From: Terrimonas sp.
Lineage (GTDB): Bacteria > Bacteroidota > Bacteroidia > Chitinophagales > Chitinophagaceae
Length of the DNA: 64,000 bases
Assembly: GCF_003075435.1 (NCBI RefSeq)
Contig: NZ_QCZJ01000004.1
Location: 124,001-188,000, forward strand
Reading direction: 5' to 3'
Below, piece by piece: positions 27,315 to 34,848 of the stretch; positions within the stretch are counted from its first letter, which is position 1; each line of letters begins with the position of its first letter. A program made the position numbers and the translations under genes. Under the pieces are notes generated by a model that worked only from the letters and a program-made list of their open reading frames with translations, did not search any database and was not told where the DNA came from.

Positions 27315-27938
27315 GATTCCTCCTGCGTCGGAATGACAAGCTGAACTACTATGTTGAGCTATAGTACAAATGCTAAACAAATGCCCCAATGCTGAACACA
27401 GTGCCGCTGCTTGTCATTCCGAGTACCAAACCTGATTCAGGAAAAATATAAAGATGACATTTGCTTTCTTTCTACAAACAGTTGGCCGCTATGCGGCAGG
27501 ATGCCGGTTACAGCTTATAAGTTCCCGGCTTACCTGTTGCATTATTCACTGGTTATTTCACGGAGGTACACGAAGGCTACACAAAGCGCCACAAAGCATA
27601 ATAAAACGCTCTGTGTAACTTTGTGTATGCTTTGCGGCGCTTTGTGTAGCAAATCCTGTTTCGCCGATGCGAACACCGGAATTCGTGGTAGGAAATATAT
27701 CAGGGGTTATTTAAAAATAACTTCGGGCATCCCCAATACACAGAATGGAACACAGATAAAACGGATATGGCGGATATTTACGGAATGTATTGGTGTTTAT
27801 CAGTATCATCAGTGTATTCCGTGTGCTATTCTATAAAAAGTATTTGTTGTAATGCTAAATCATTATACACACGGCGCAACGCAGGAAACCTGATTTTCAA
27901 TTCATCCATAATGATGTTATTATAACGCAGGAGGAATC
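27315..27938. repeat. Nest of intergenic repeats bounded by a 14-base inverted repeat
   Basis: GATTCCTCCTGCGT (27315-27328) and its exact complement (27925-27938) bound this block. Directly inside the left end, CGGAATGACAAGC (27329-27341) is repeated inverted at 27409-27421. Repeat copy C follows at 27550-27720, then a stretch with GGAACACAGATAAAACGGATAT and GTATTCCGTGTGCTATTC phrases that recur at 62.6-62.8 kb. No gene is credible in 27249-28014. Confidence 0.6.
27550..27720 (-). repeat. Dispersed hairpin repeat, copy C
   Basis: Inverted relative to copy A. The 23-base arms are at 27578-27600 and 27626-27648, with one mismatch and again a 25-base loop. In copy A the arm has AAAGAGCC against GGCTCTTT; here it is AAAGCGCC against GGCGCTTT, a two-sided compensatory change. 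The outer segment through AACACCGGAATTCGTGG and GATATATTTCC is also conserved, but the terminal inverted repeat is absent. Confidence 0.72.
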
Positions 27939-28014
27939 CATTGCAACGTGATGCATATGCAAATAGCAATGGATGCCGATAACCGGTCTGTTGCTGTTCA
28001 GGTTTGGTCAGGCA

Positions 28015-28848
28015 TTATTTTATCAGCGCCCATTCCAAAAAATCAGGCATAACGGTTTTCCAGGCTTCAATATTATTGGTGTTTGCTTTTTGATAAGCAA
28101 TATCAGCAGTATTTATAAAACTTTTATTACCGAGTAATTGTATCAATGCATTTGTGTTAGCTTCTATATCAGTTGCATCATCACTTTTAATTTCGGCAGC
28201 CCCGTTTTTACCTGCATAAAACCAATATTGTGTTTTGGGTCTTTTTCTTGAAGCTTTTATCTTTTCATACATTTCTCCGTTAGCAGAGGTGTCGGCTTTG
28301 CTTTCTTTTCTTGAAAATGCGCCGGAAAATATACCCGCTTTCGAAATTTTATCCGCATTATCCCAGGCAATATCAAGTGCAGATAAAGCGCCTGCGCCAA
28401 AGCCCGCTATGGTAACCGTGTTAAACTTTCTCACCCCGGCATTTTTCTTAGCATAAGCATACAGCTCATTATCAATAAAACAGGCATAATGGTCTGCTTT
28501 GCTTCCTGCTCCCCCGGACCTGGCATAGTCAGAAATACCATACTCCTGCAGGCGGTTACCGGCATGTACACCTACAATTACAACAGGAGTAATTTTTTTA
28601 GCCGCATATAAATCCGCTACTATTTCCTTCATGCCGATATCATCAAGCAATTGTCCATCATTAAAAATGATAAGGTTCAGTTTCGACTTATCATCCGGAA
28701 CAGGTGTATTAATGATGGTAAGCTTCACCTGCCGCTGTAAATGCCTTGAATAGAGCTGATCGTTTTGTTCATTCACTTTTTTGCAGGAACAAAATGCCAA
28801 TGCATTCAGTGCAACAAAAAATACAGTATTAAACCGGTAAATCATCAT
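28015..28848 (-). CDS. Lipoprotein of esterase fold lacking the catalytic serine
   Basis: A 277-residue protein of the enterochelin-esterase-like alpha/beta-hydrolase group. The start at 28848 is chosen because the longer frame would run back into the sucC terminator. The N-terminus has a hydrophobic stretch ending in FCSCKK, a likely lipoprotein signal. The nucleophile elbow, normally GxSxG, reads GFGAG (149-153), so the Ser is Gly. The C-terminal region NNIEAWKTVMPDFLEW keeps the family's Trp context but has Asn where the catalytic His is expected. It seems to be an inactive hydrolase, perhaps a binding protein. It lies downstream of sucC but after its terminator. Confidence 0.7.
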   Translation of the reverse strand: MMIYRFNTVFFVALNALAFCSCKKVNEQNDQLYSRHLQRQVKLTIINTPVPDDKSKLNLIIFNDGQLLDDIGMKEIVADLYAAKKITPVVIVGVHAGNRLQEYGISDYARSGGAGSKADHYACFIDNELYAYAKKNAGVRKFNTVTIAGFGAGALSALDIAWDNADKISKAGIFSGAFSRKESKADTSANGEMYEKIKASRKRPKTQYWFYAGKNGAAEIKSDDATDIEANTNALIQLLGNKSFINTADIAYQKANTNNIEAWKTVMPDFLEWALIK

Positions 28849-28871
28849 AACATTAAATATACAGCAATAAA

Positions 28872-28902
28872 AAAGGTGAAAGAAAATCATTCCTTCACCT
28901 TT
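28872..28902 (-). terminator. Intrinsic terminator of sucC
   Basis: AAAGGTGAA (28872-28880) and TTCACCTTT (28894-28902) form a stem that on the minus strand runs into TTTTTT. It lies 22 bases after the sucC stop, between sucC and the esterase-fold gene. Confidence 0.75.
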
Positions 28903-28923
28903 CTGTTTCATCGGGATAATTAT

Positions 28924-30138
28924 TTATGCGCTAACTGCTTTGTTTACCAAAGATGCAGCTTCGCTCAATAAGATAGCGGATTGCACTTTCAGGCCGCTTT
29001 CTTCTATTAGTTTTTTAGCTTCCTCGGCGTTAGTACCCTGCAAACGAACAATGATAGGTACTTTAATATCGCCAATAGAATTATAAGCATCAATAACACC
29101 CTGGGCTACACGATCGCAACGAACAATGCCGCCAAAAATGTTGATCAGTATCGCTTTTACTTTAGGGTCTTTCAGAATAATACGGAAGCCGGCCTCCACA
29201 GTTTGAGCATTAGCTGTACCTCCCACATCAAGGAAGTTAGCCGGTTCACCACCGCTTAATTTGATCATATCCATAGTAGCCATAGCCAATCCTGCGCCAT
29301 TCACCATACAACCTACGTTTCCATCAAGCTTAATAAAGTTAAGATTGTATTTATGCGCTTCCACTTCAGTAGGATCTTCTTCACTAACATCGCGTAACGC
29401 TTCAAGATCTGTATGACGCATCAAAGCATTATCATCAAGATTCATCTTACAGTCAACTGCGATTATTTTATCGTCACTGGTTTTAAACAGCGGGTTAATT
29501 TCAAGCATACTGCAATCCAGCTCAACATATGCTTTATAGAGATTGGTAACAAACCTCACGCAATTTTTAAATGCTTCACCACTTAATCCTAAATTGAAAG
29601 CGATCTTTCTTGCCTGAAAGCCAAGTAATCCGCCGGCAGGATGCACCCATTCTTTAAATATTTTATCAGGAGTATCATGTGCAACCTGCTCAATATCCAT
29701 ACCACCTTCAGTGCTGTACATGATCACATTTTGTCCTTTGCCGCGATCAAGCAGAATAGAAAGATAAAATTCCTTTACAGGATTGGGCCCGGGATAGTAT
29801 ACATCCTGGGCAACCAATACTTTACTAACCAGCTTACCAGCGGGGCCGGTTTGTATTGTTACCAGCGTTCCGCCGATGATATTGCCGGCGATGGTTTTAA
29901 TGTCTTCGGCGCTTTTACCAACGGCAACACCACGCTGTTCTGTTCCCTGTATTTTTCCTTTACCGCGTCCGCCTGCATGTATCTGGGCTTTCACCACAGC
30001 GAAACTGTTACCATATTGTACTTTCAACTGTTTGTAAGCTTCTTCAGCTTTTTCGGCAGTATCTACAGGTATACCGTCTTGTACAGGAACGTTGAATTTC
30101 TTGAGTAGCTCTTTAGCCTGGTATTCATGCAAGTTCAT
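28924..30138 (-). CDS. sucC: Succinate-CoA ligase, beta subunit
   Basis: The nucleotide-binding subunit of the TCA-cycle enzyme that converts succinyl-CoA to succinate with ATP or GTP formation. The 404 residues show the ATP-grasp domain (MNLHEYQAKELLKKF, KAQIHAGGRGKGKIQG in two parts near 50-65) and the CoA-ligase domain with INPLF, DCKMNLDDNALMRH, and the C-terminal FGGIVRCDRVAQGVI region. The partner sucD is not next to it. It is divergent from sodC. Confidence 0.97.
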   Translation of the reverse strand: MNLHEYQAKELLKKFNVPVQDGIPVDTAEKAEEAYKQLKVQYGNSFAVVKAQIHAGGRGKGKIQGTEQRGVAVGKSAEDIKTIAGNIIGGTLVTIQTGPAGKLVSKVLVAQDVYYPGPNPVKEFYLSILLDRGKGQNVIMYSTEGGMDIEQVAHDTPDKIFKEWVHPAGGLLGFQARKIAFNLGLSGEAFKNCVRFVTNLYKAYVELDCSMLEINPLFKTSDDKIIAVDCKMNLDDNALMRHTDLEALRDVSEEDPTEVEAHKYNLNFIKLDGNVGCMVNGAGLAMATMDMIKLSGGEPANFLDVGGTANAQTVEAGFRIILKDPKVKAILINIFGGIVRCDRVAQGVIDAYNSIGDIKVPIIVRLQGTNAEEAKKLIEESGLKVQSAILLSEAASLVNKAVSA

Positions 30139-30363
30139 GGTTCAAAAAAATTTCCGCGAAAATAACGTAGAATGAGCGAATAGAAAAATCGGGAATAAGG
30201 TACATTTTAATTGGGGTACGAAAGAATGGCACACGGAGCACAAATATGATTTTCTGTTTATTTTCAATCAGTCCCCGATGTGGTGATAAATTTCCTCAAT
30301 TAATGTTTATCATCATTCGCTTAACTCCAAAAACAAGTTTTTATATTCTGGGTAAGGTTTTTG

Positions 30364-30371
30364 TAGTTTTG
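30364..30371 (+). promoter_or_regulatory. Candidate -7 promoter box for sodC
   Basis: TAGTTTTG matches TAnnTTTG, 37 bases before the chosen sodC start at 30408. Its position supports that start over an ATG farther upstream at 30246. Confidence 0.5.
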
Positions 30372-30407
30372 CTACCATTCAACATTTCTATATTAAAAAT
30401 TACAATC

Positions 30408-31049
30408 ATGAAATTAAGCGTAAATGGCAGATCTGTGCTTTTTAGTACAATCGTTTTGCCTGCAAGTATTTTCTTTTTTTCCTGTGGTGGAGGTTCAAGC
30501 TCTGAATCTGCTGAAGCTACTGTAGACAGTACTCAAAATATGCCGGCGCATGATCATGCCGCAGCCACAGACAGCGTTCCTGCAACTGTTCCGTTGGTAA
30601 AGCAGGCTGAAGTAATAATAGCCGCAACTTATACAGATACTGTAGTAAATGGTAAAGCAAAATTTGATGCATTGGATAATGGTAAAGTAAAAATGGAATT
30701 GGAAATAGAAGTGCCCTCTAAAGCTGGCAAAAGCGTTGCGGTTCATATTCATGAACATGGTGATTGCGGAGATAATGGAAAAGCTACTCACGGTCACTGG
30801 AATCCAACCAATGCACAGCATGGCAAATGGGGTAGTGCCAGTTTTCATTTAGGTGATATTGGCAATGTGAAATTAGATGCCAAAGGAAAAGGCACCTTGA
30901 CTATGGAAACAGATTTATGGTCTTTGGGTGGAACTCCTGATAAGAATATTCTTGGTAAGGCTATAATTGTGCATGGCGGGGTAGATGATTATACCACTCA
31001 GCCAACCGGTAATGCAGGTTCAAGAATTGGTTGTGGCGTAATACAATAA
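30408..31049 (+). CDS. sodC: Copper/zinc superoxide dismutase, lipoprotein
   Basis: Removes superoxide in the periplasm or at the outer membrane. The start MKLSVNGRSVLF gives 213 residues and a signal ending in FFFSCGGGSSS, a lipobox with Cys-anchoring. A Ser/Glu/Ala linker with the short HDHAAATD motif follows, then the SOD domain. Copper and zinc ligands are seen in VHIHEHGDCGDNG, THGHWNP, HGKWGSASFHLGDIGN and IIVHGGVDDY, and the disulfide partner in GCGVIQ at the C-terminus. A longer in-frame start upstream would add a spurious hydrophobic stretch. Confidence 0.93.
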   Translation: MKLSVNGRSVLFSTIVLPASIFFFSCGGGSSSESAEATVDSTQNMPAHDHAAATDSVPATVPLVKQAEVIIAATYTDTVVNGKAKFDALDNGKVKMELEIEVPSKAGKSVAVHIHEHGDCGDNGKATHGHWNPTNAQHGKWGSASFHLGDIGNVKLDAKGKGTLTMETDLWSLGGTPDKNILGKAIIVHGGVDDYTTQPTGNAGSRIGCGVIQ

Positions 31050-31071
31050 TTATTAACTCAGGCATTTATCA

Positions 31072-31101
31072 AAGAGCTGTCATTTTTATGGCAGCTTTTT
31101 T
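31072..31101 (+). terminator. Intrinsic terminator of sodC
   Basis: AGCTGTCAT and ATGGCAGCT form a 9-base stem around TTTT and are followed by TTTTTT. It lies 25 bases after the sodC stop. Confidence 0.8.
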
Positions 31102-31252
31102 AATTATATCATATCCCCCAACAGGTGTATACCCGTTATAAAAAAGTGAATTTTGCCAGGTTGCATTTACATCCGGTTTAATTATTTACTTTGCACATTA
31201 AATCTGGCAAGGCCAAAACTAATAGCTGGTTTGTGCCGGGCTGAACACACAC

Positions 31253-32068
31253 ATGAATAAAGAACTAGCGCAGCAGATTTTTGACAAACAGCAGATGCTG
31301 GAAGATGTTCCGCCAAACAGTGTAATCTCGGATTGGGCATCACGCCTTATTTGTCTTTTATACCCGGAATTATCAGACAACAATAAAAAAGGTACACAAG
31401 AGATAGAAGCTACATTTAAAGTATTACAAAGTGAACTTGCTGTAATGCTGCGGGCTACCAAAGCATGCTGTAATTGCGATATAGATAAAGTGGCTGCAGA
31501 TTTTTTTAAAGCAGTACCTGAGCTGTACAGAATTTTAAATACGGATGTGTCTGCTATTCTTAATGGTGATCCTGCTGCAAAAAGCGAATTTGAGATCATA
31601 CGCGCATACCCTGGATTTTATGCTTTATGCTTCTACAGGATTGCGCATTTGCTGCTGCTGCTTGATATACCACTTTTACCAAGAATACTTACTGAGCACG
31701 CCCATTCCAAAACGGGTATTGATATTCACCCCGGGGCTGTAATTGGTGAGCATTTTTATGTTGATCATGGTACCGGCATCGTTATTGGAGAAACGGCTAT
31801 TATTGGTAGCCATGTTAAACTATACCAGGGCGTAACGCTTGGTGCATTGAGCGTTGACAAGAGTATGGCTTCCACTAAAAGACATCCTACCATTGAAGAT
31901 AATGTGATCATTTACTCCAACGCAACTGTGTTGGGCGGTAATACTGTTATAGGAAGAAACAGCATCATCGGTGGCAATGTCTGGCTCACTGGCAGTGTAA
32001 AGCCCGGGTCGCTGGTATATCATAATTCAGAAATAATAATTGAAGAAAGAAAATTAAAAAGCTATTAG
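31253..32068 (+). CDS. cysE: Serine O-acetyltransferase
   Basis: Makes O-acetylserine from serine and acetyl-CoA, the first step of cysteine synthesis. The 271 residues have the helical N-terminal domain and a left-handed beta-helix of hexapeptide repeats (IDIHPGAVIGEHFYVDHGTG, then IVIGETAIIGSHVKL and TIEDNVIIYSNATVLGG). The His in DIHPGA and in DHGTG are the expected catalytic residues. It is 3 bases before cysM, with which it forms an operon. The C-terminus lacks the long tail that binds CysK in enteric bacteria. Confidence 0.94.
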   Translation: MNKELAQQIFDKQQMLEDVPPNSVISDWASRLICLLYPELSDNNKKGTQEIEATFKVLQSELAVMLRATKACCNCDIDKVAADFFKAVPELYRILNTDVSAILNGDPAAKSEFEIIRAYPGFYALCFYRIAHLLLLLDIPLLPRILTEHAHSKTGIDIHPGAVIGEHFYVDHGTGIVIGETAIIGSHVKLYQGVTLGALSVDKSMASTKRHPTIEDNVIIYSNATVLGGNTVIGRNSIIGGNVWLTGSVKPGSLVYHNSEIIIEERKLKSY

Positions 32069-32071
32069 ATT

Positions 32072-32944
32072 ATGGCGTTGATAGCTGATATGATTGGTAA
32101 TACACCAATGGTGGAACTGCAAAAGCTGAATACAAATCCCGGTGTAAAAATATTTGTAAAGCTGGAAGGAAATAATCCCGGGGGCAGTGTAAAAGACCGC
32201 CCGGCTTTTAATATGATAAAAGCTGCGATCGAACGCGGGGACATCAACAGCAATACCAGCCTGGTGGAAGCTACAAGCGGTAATACAGGCATTGCTATTG
32301 CACTGGCCGCAAGCCTTTTTAATATAAAAGCAGAGCTGGTAATGCCTGCTTCGTCTACCCGTGAGCGTGTGTTAACGATGGAAGCATTTGGTGCTAAGGT
32401 TACTTTGCTGGAAAGTATTGAAGCATGCCGCGATTATGCAGAAGCAAAGGCTGCCAAAGGAGAAGCTTTTTTACTGAACCAGTTCTCAAACCCGGATAAT
32501 TACCTGGCTCATTATAAAACTACAGGGCCTGAAATCTGGAAAGATACCGAAGGGAAGATTACACATTTTGTGAGCTCGATGGGCACAACGGGCACTATTA
32601 TGGGATGCTCCCGTTTTCTGAAAGAAAAAAATCCACAGGTGCAGATAGTAGGTTGTCAGCCTACAGAGGAATCCTCCATACCCGGTATAAGAAGATGGCC
32701 GAAAGAATATGTTCCTAAAATATTTGAGCCCGAAAGAGTAGACAGGGTAATTGATGTTTCGCAGGCTGATGCAGTTACTTATACCCGCAGGTTAGCGAAG
32801 GAAGAAGGTGTATTTGCCGGAATGAGCAGTGGTGGCGCTGCATATGCTGCATTAAAATTGAGTGAAGAAATTAAATCGGGTATAATTGTATTTATTGCCT
32901 GCGACAGGGGCGACAGATATCTGAGCAGTGATTTGTTTGGGTAA
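32072..32944 (+). CDS. cysM: Cysteine synthase, CysM type
   Basis: A PLP-dependent O-acetylserine sulfhydrylase of 290 residues. Motifs are NTPMVEL, GGSVKDRPAFNMI with the PLP-binding Lys, the substrate loop EATSGNTGIA and the phosphate-binding loop SSMGTTGTIMG. The VKDRPA and the length point to the CysM branch. Its position 3 bases after cysE gives a complete two-step route from serine to cysteine. Confidence 0.95.
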   Translation: MALIADMIGNTPMVELQKLNTNPGVKIFVKLEGNNPGGSVKDRPAFNMIKAAIERGDINSNTSLVEATSGNTGIAIALAASLFNIKAELVMPASSTRERVLTMEAFGAKVTLLESIEACRDYAEAKAAKGEAFLLNQFSNPDNYLAHYKTTGPEIWKDTEGKITHFVSSMGTTGTIMGCSRFLKEKNPQVQIVGCQPTEESSIPGIRRWPKEYVPKIFEPERVDRVIDVSQADAVTYTRRLAKEEGVFAGMSSGGAAYAALKLSEEIKSGIIVFIACDRGDRYLSSDLFG

Positions 32945-33126
32945 GGTCCTCACTCTCTTTCTCTCTTCTTACAATGGAGAGGAACGGTGCTATAGAATAA
33001 CTCCAAACTATATTAACTACCACATCAGCTACAAAGCAAAACCATGCAAAGCGTTTAAATATTCGTCACGCTTTTAGATTTTCAACCTTCCCTCACGAAA
33101 TTGGTCAACCTGATTTGAATTTAAGC

Positions 33127-33161
33127 ACCCCTCGCTCCCGAAACTTCGGGATGTAGAGGGG
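33127..33161. repeat. Intergenic hairpin
   Basis: A two-level stem: ACCCCTC with GAGGGG outside and CCCGAA (33137-33142) with TTCGGG (33145-33150) inside. It lies in the 316-base gap between cysM and yebC. The gap also holds CT-rich and CAAATTTTCAAATT phrases, and no gene is seen. Confidence 0.5.
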
Positions 33162-33193
33162 CTGGGAGTGAAGGGCATTTTCAAATTTTCAAA

Positions 33194-33222
33194 TTGCTCC
33201 ATTTTCAAATTCATTACATTTG
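33194..33222 (+). promoter_or_regulatory. Promoter for yebC and carbonic anhydrase
   Basis: TTG (33194-33196), an 18-base spacer, then TACATTTG (33215-33222) give both elements of the Bacteroidota housekeeping promoter. Transcription would begin near 33229, about 30 bases before the yebC start. This is the best-formed promoter in the window. Confidence 0.65.
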
Positions 33223-33260
33223 CCTCCCCGAACTGATAACCTGAATTTAATTTTTGAATA

Positions 33261-33983
33261 ATGGGAAGAATTTTTGAAGTACGTAAGTCAACCATGTTTG
33301 CCCGCTGGGACAGAATGGCAAAACAATTTACACGTATTGGTAAAGAAATCGCTATTGCTGTAAAGGCCGGTGGTCCCGACCCGAATACTAATCCTGCATT
33401 GCGCCGCTGTTTTCAAAACGCTAAAAGCGTGAACATGCCCAAAGACAGGGTAGAAGCTGCTATTAAAAGAGCGCAGGGCAAGGAAATGGAAAGCTATGAT
33501 GAGATTTTATATGAAGGATATGCTCCGCATGGCGTGGCTGTGCTTGTAGAAACAGCAACGGATAATCATGTTAGAACAGTGGCAAATGTAAAAAGCCATT
33601 TTAATAAAGGCGGTGGCGCATTGGGCAATAGCGGAAGCGTTGCTTTTCAGTTTAAAAAAATGGGGGTATTTAAGTTAAAGCCAGAAGGTTTAAATGCAGA
33701 AGATCTTGAGCTGGAATTGATTGATTATGGACTTGAAGAATTAGGAGAAGGCACAGGTGAAAATGGCGAAGAAGTATTGGTGGTTCGTTGCGGCTTCACT
33801 GACTTTGGGAATATGCAAAAAGCACTTGAAGAAAAAAATATTACTCCTATAAGCTCGGAACTGGAATGGATACCGACAACTACCGTTCAGTTGCAGGAAG
33901 AACAGGCACAGGATGTGCTTAAACTTATTGACAAACTGGAGCAGGATGAAGATGTACAGAAAGTTTTCCATAACTTACAGTAA
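33261..33983 (+). CDS. YebC/PmpR family DNA-binding regulator
   Basis: A 240-residue protein of the YebC/TACO1 family. Motifs are the N-terminal [23 protein letters not shown] (in two parts), [32 protein letters not shown] and [15 protein letters not shown]. Family members act as transcription regulators or relieve ribosome stalling at proline stretches; which is true here is not decided by sequence. Several acidic and Glu-rich stretches are in the C-terminal third. It starts the operon with the carbonic anhydrase 18 bases downstream. Confidence 0.93.
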   Translation: MGRIFEVRKSTMFARWDRMAKQFTRIGKEIAIAVKAGGPDPNTNPALRRCFQNAKSVNMPKDRVEAAIKRAQGKEMESYDEILYEGYAPHGVAVLVETATDNHVRTVANVKSHFNKGGGALGNSGSVAFQFKKMGVFKLKPEGLNAEDLELELIDYGLEELGEGTGENGEEVLVVRCGFTDFGNMQKALEEKNITPISSELEWIPTTTVQLQEEQAQDVLKLIDKLEQDEDVQKVFHNLQ

Positions 33984-34001
33984 TATAACAAGCACAACCT
34001 G

Positions 34002-34655
34002 ATGGTATCTTACGAACAGATTTTTGAGAATAACAGGCAATGGGTGGCATCAAAAGTTTCAACGGATGCCAATTTCCTGGAAAAGTTATCACAGGATCAA
34101 ACGCCTGATTACTTATATATAGGTTGTAGTGATAGCCGCGTTCCTGCTAATGAAATTATGGGGCTTGAACCGGGTGAAGTGTTTGTGCATCGTAATGTAG
34201 CCAACCTGGTGTGCTCAATTGATTTGAATGTAATGGCTGTTATTAATTATGCTGTAAGATATTTAAAAGTTAAGCACATCGTGGTTTGCGGCCATTATAA
34301 TTGCGGAGGGGTAAAGGCAGCAATGCAACCTAAAGATTTAGGCATACTTAATCCCTGGCTCAGAAATATCCGTGATGTATACCGGCTGCATAAAGACGAA
34401 CTGAATGCTATTAAAGACGAACATGAACGTTATAACCGGCTGGTAGAACTTAATGTTCAGGAACAATGCATCAATGTAATTAAACTTGCCAGTGTGCAGC
34501 AGGAATATGCCGGGCATGGTTATCCAAAAGTATATGGGTGGGTTTTTGATTTAAAAACCGGCTTGCTGAAAGATTTGAAACTTGATTTTGAAAAGATCCT
34601 CCACGATATACAGGAGATATACAATCTTACTGATACAAAATGGGAGTTAAAATAA
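34002..34655 (+). CDS. Beta-class carbonic anhydrase
   Basis: A zinc enzyme of 217 residues that interconverts CO2 and bicarbonate. Zinc ligands are Cys42, His98 and Cys101, in CSDSRVPANEI and GHYNCGGVKAAM; Asp44 and Arg46 form the conserved dyad. The length and GYPKVYGWVFDLKTG end fit the bacterial Can group. It follows yebC by 18 bases and probably shares its promoter. Confidence 0.95.
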   Translation: MVSYEQIFENNRQWVASKVSTDANFLEKLSQDQTPDYLYIGCSDSRVPANEIMGLEPGEVFVHRNVANLVCSIDLNVMAVINYAVRYLKVKHIVVCGHYNCGGVKAAMQPKDLGILNPWLRNIRDVYRLHKDELNAIKDEHERYNRLVELNVQEQCINVIKLASVQQEYAGHGYPKVYGWVFDLKTGLLKDLKLDFEKILHDIQEIYNLTDTKWELK

Positions 34656-34848
34656 AGTTATAACTACGCTGAGGTTTCTTATTTCCGGTGCTATATTTTT
34701 ATTTTTCACTACCGGTCGTGTGTGCCTTCATCTGCCGGAAAAGTAAAATGCCAAAGTTAAATGCTCCCTTAAAGCGTATAGCAGTATATAATATGCTATA
34801 TTGGGTGGCTTTTATTAAATATTAACTGCATAAACAAAGGTAAACTAC

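Noticed and set aside
27411-27836. A 141-codon plus-strand open frame after clpB
   Set aside because: It runs through repeat copy C and the shared phrases at 27.7 kb; the peptide is rich in Cys and low-complexity stretches, has no known motif, and starts inside a repeat. It is an artefact of hairpin repeats.
30246-30407. A longer start for sodC
   Set aside because: It would add 54 residues with an extra hydrophobic stretch and lies before the promoter box at 30364-30371; the ATG at 30408 gives a clean lipoprotein signal.
33127-33161. The cysM-yebC hairpin as the cysM terminator
   Set aside because: The stem is GC-rich but not followed by a T run and lies about 180 bases after cysM; it looks like one of the common intergenic repeats instead.
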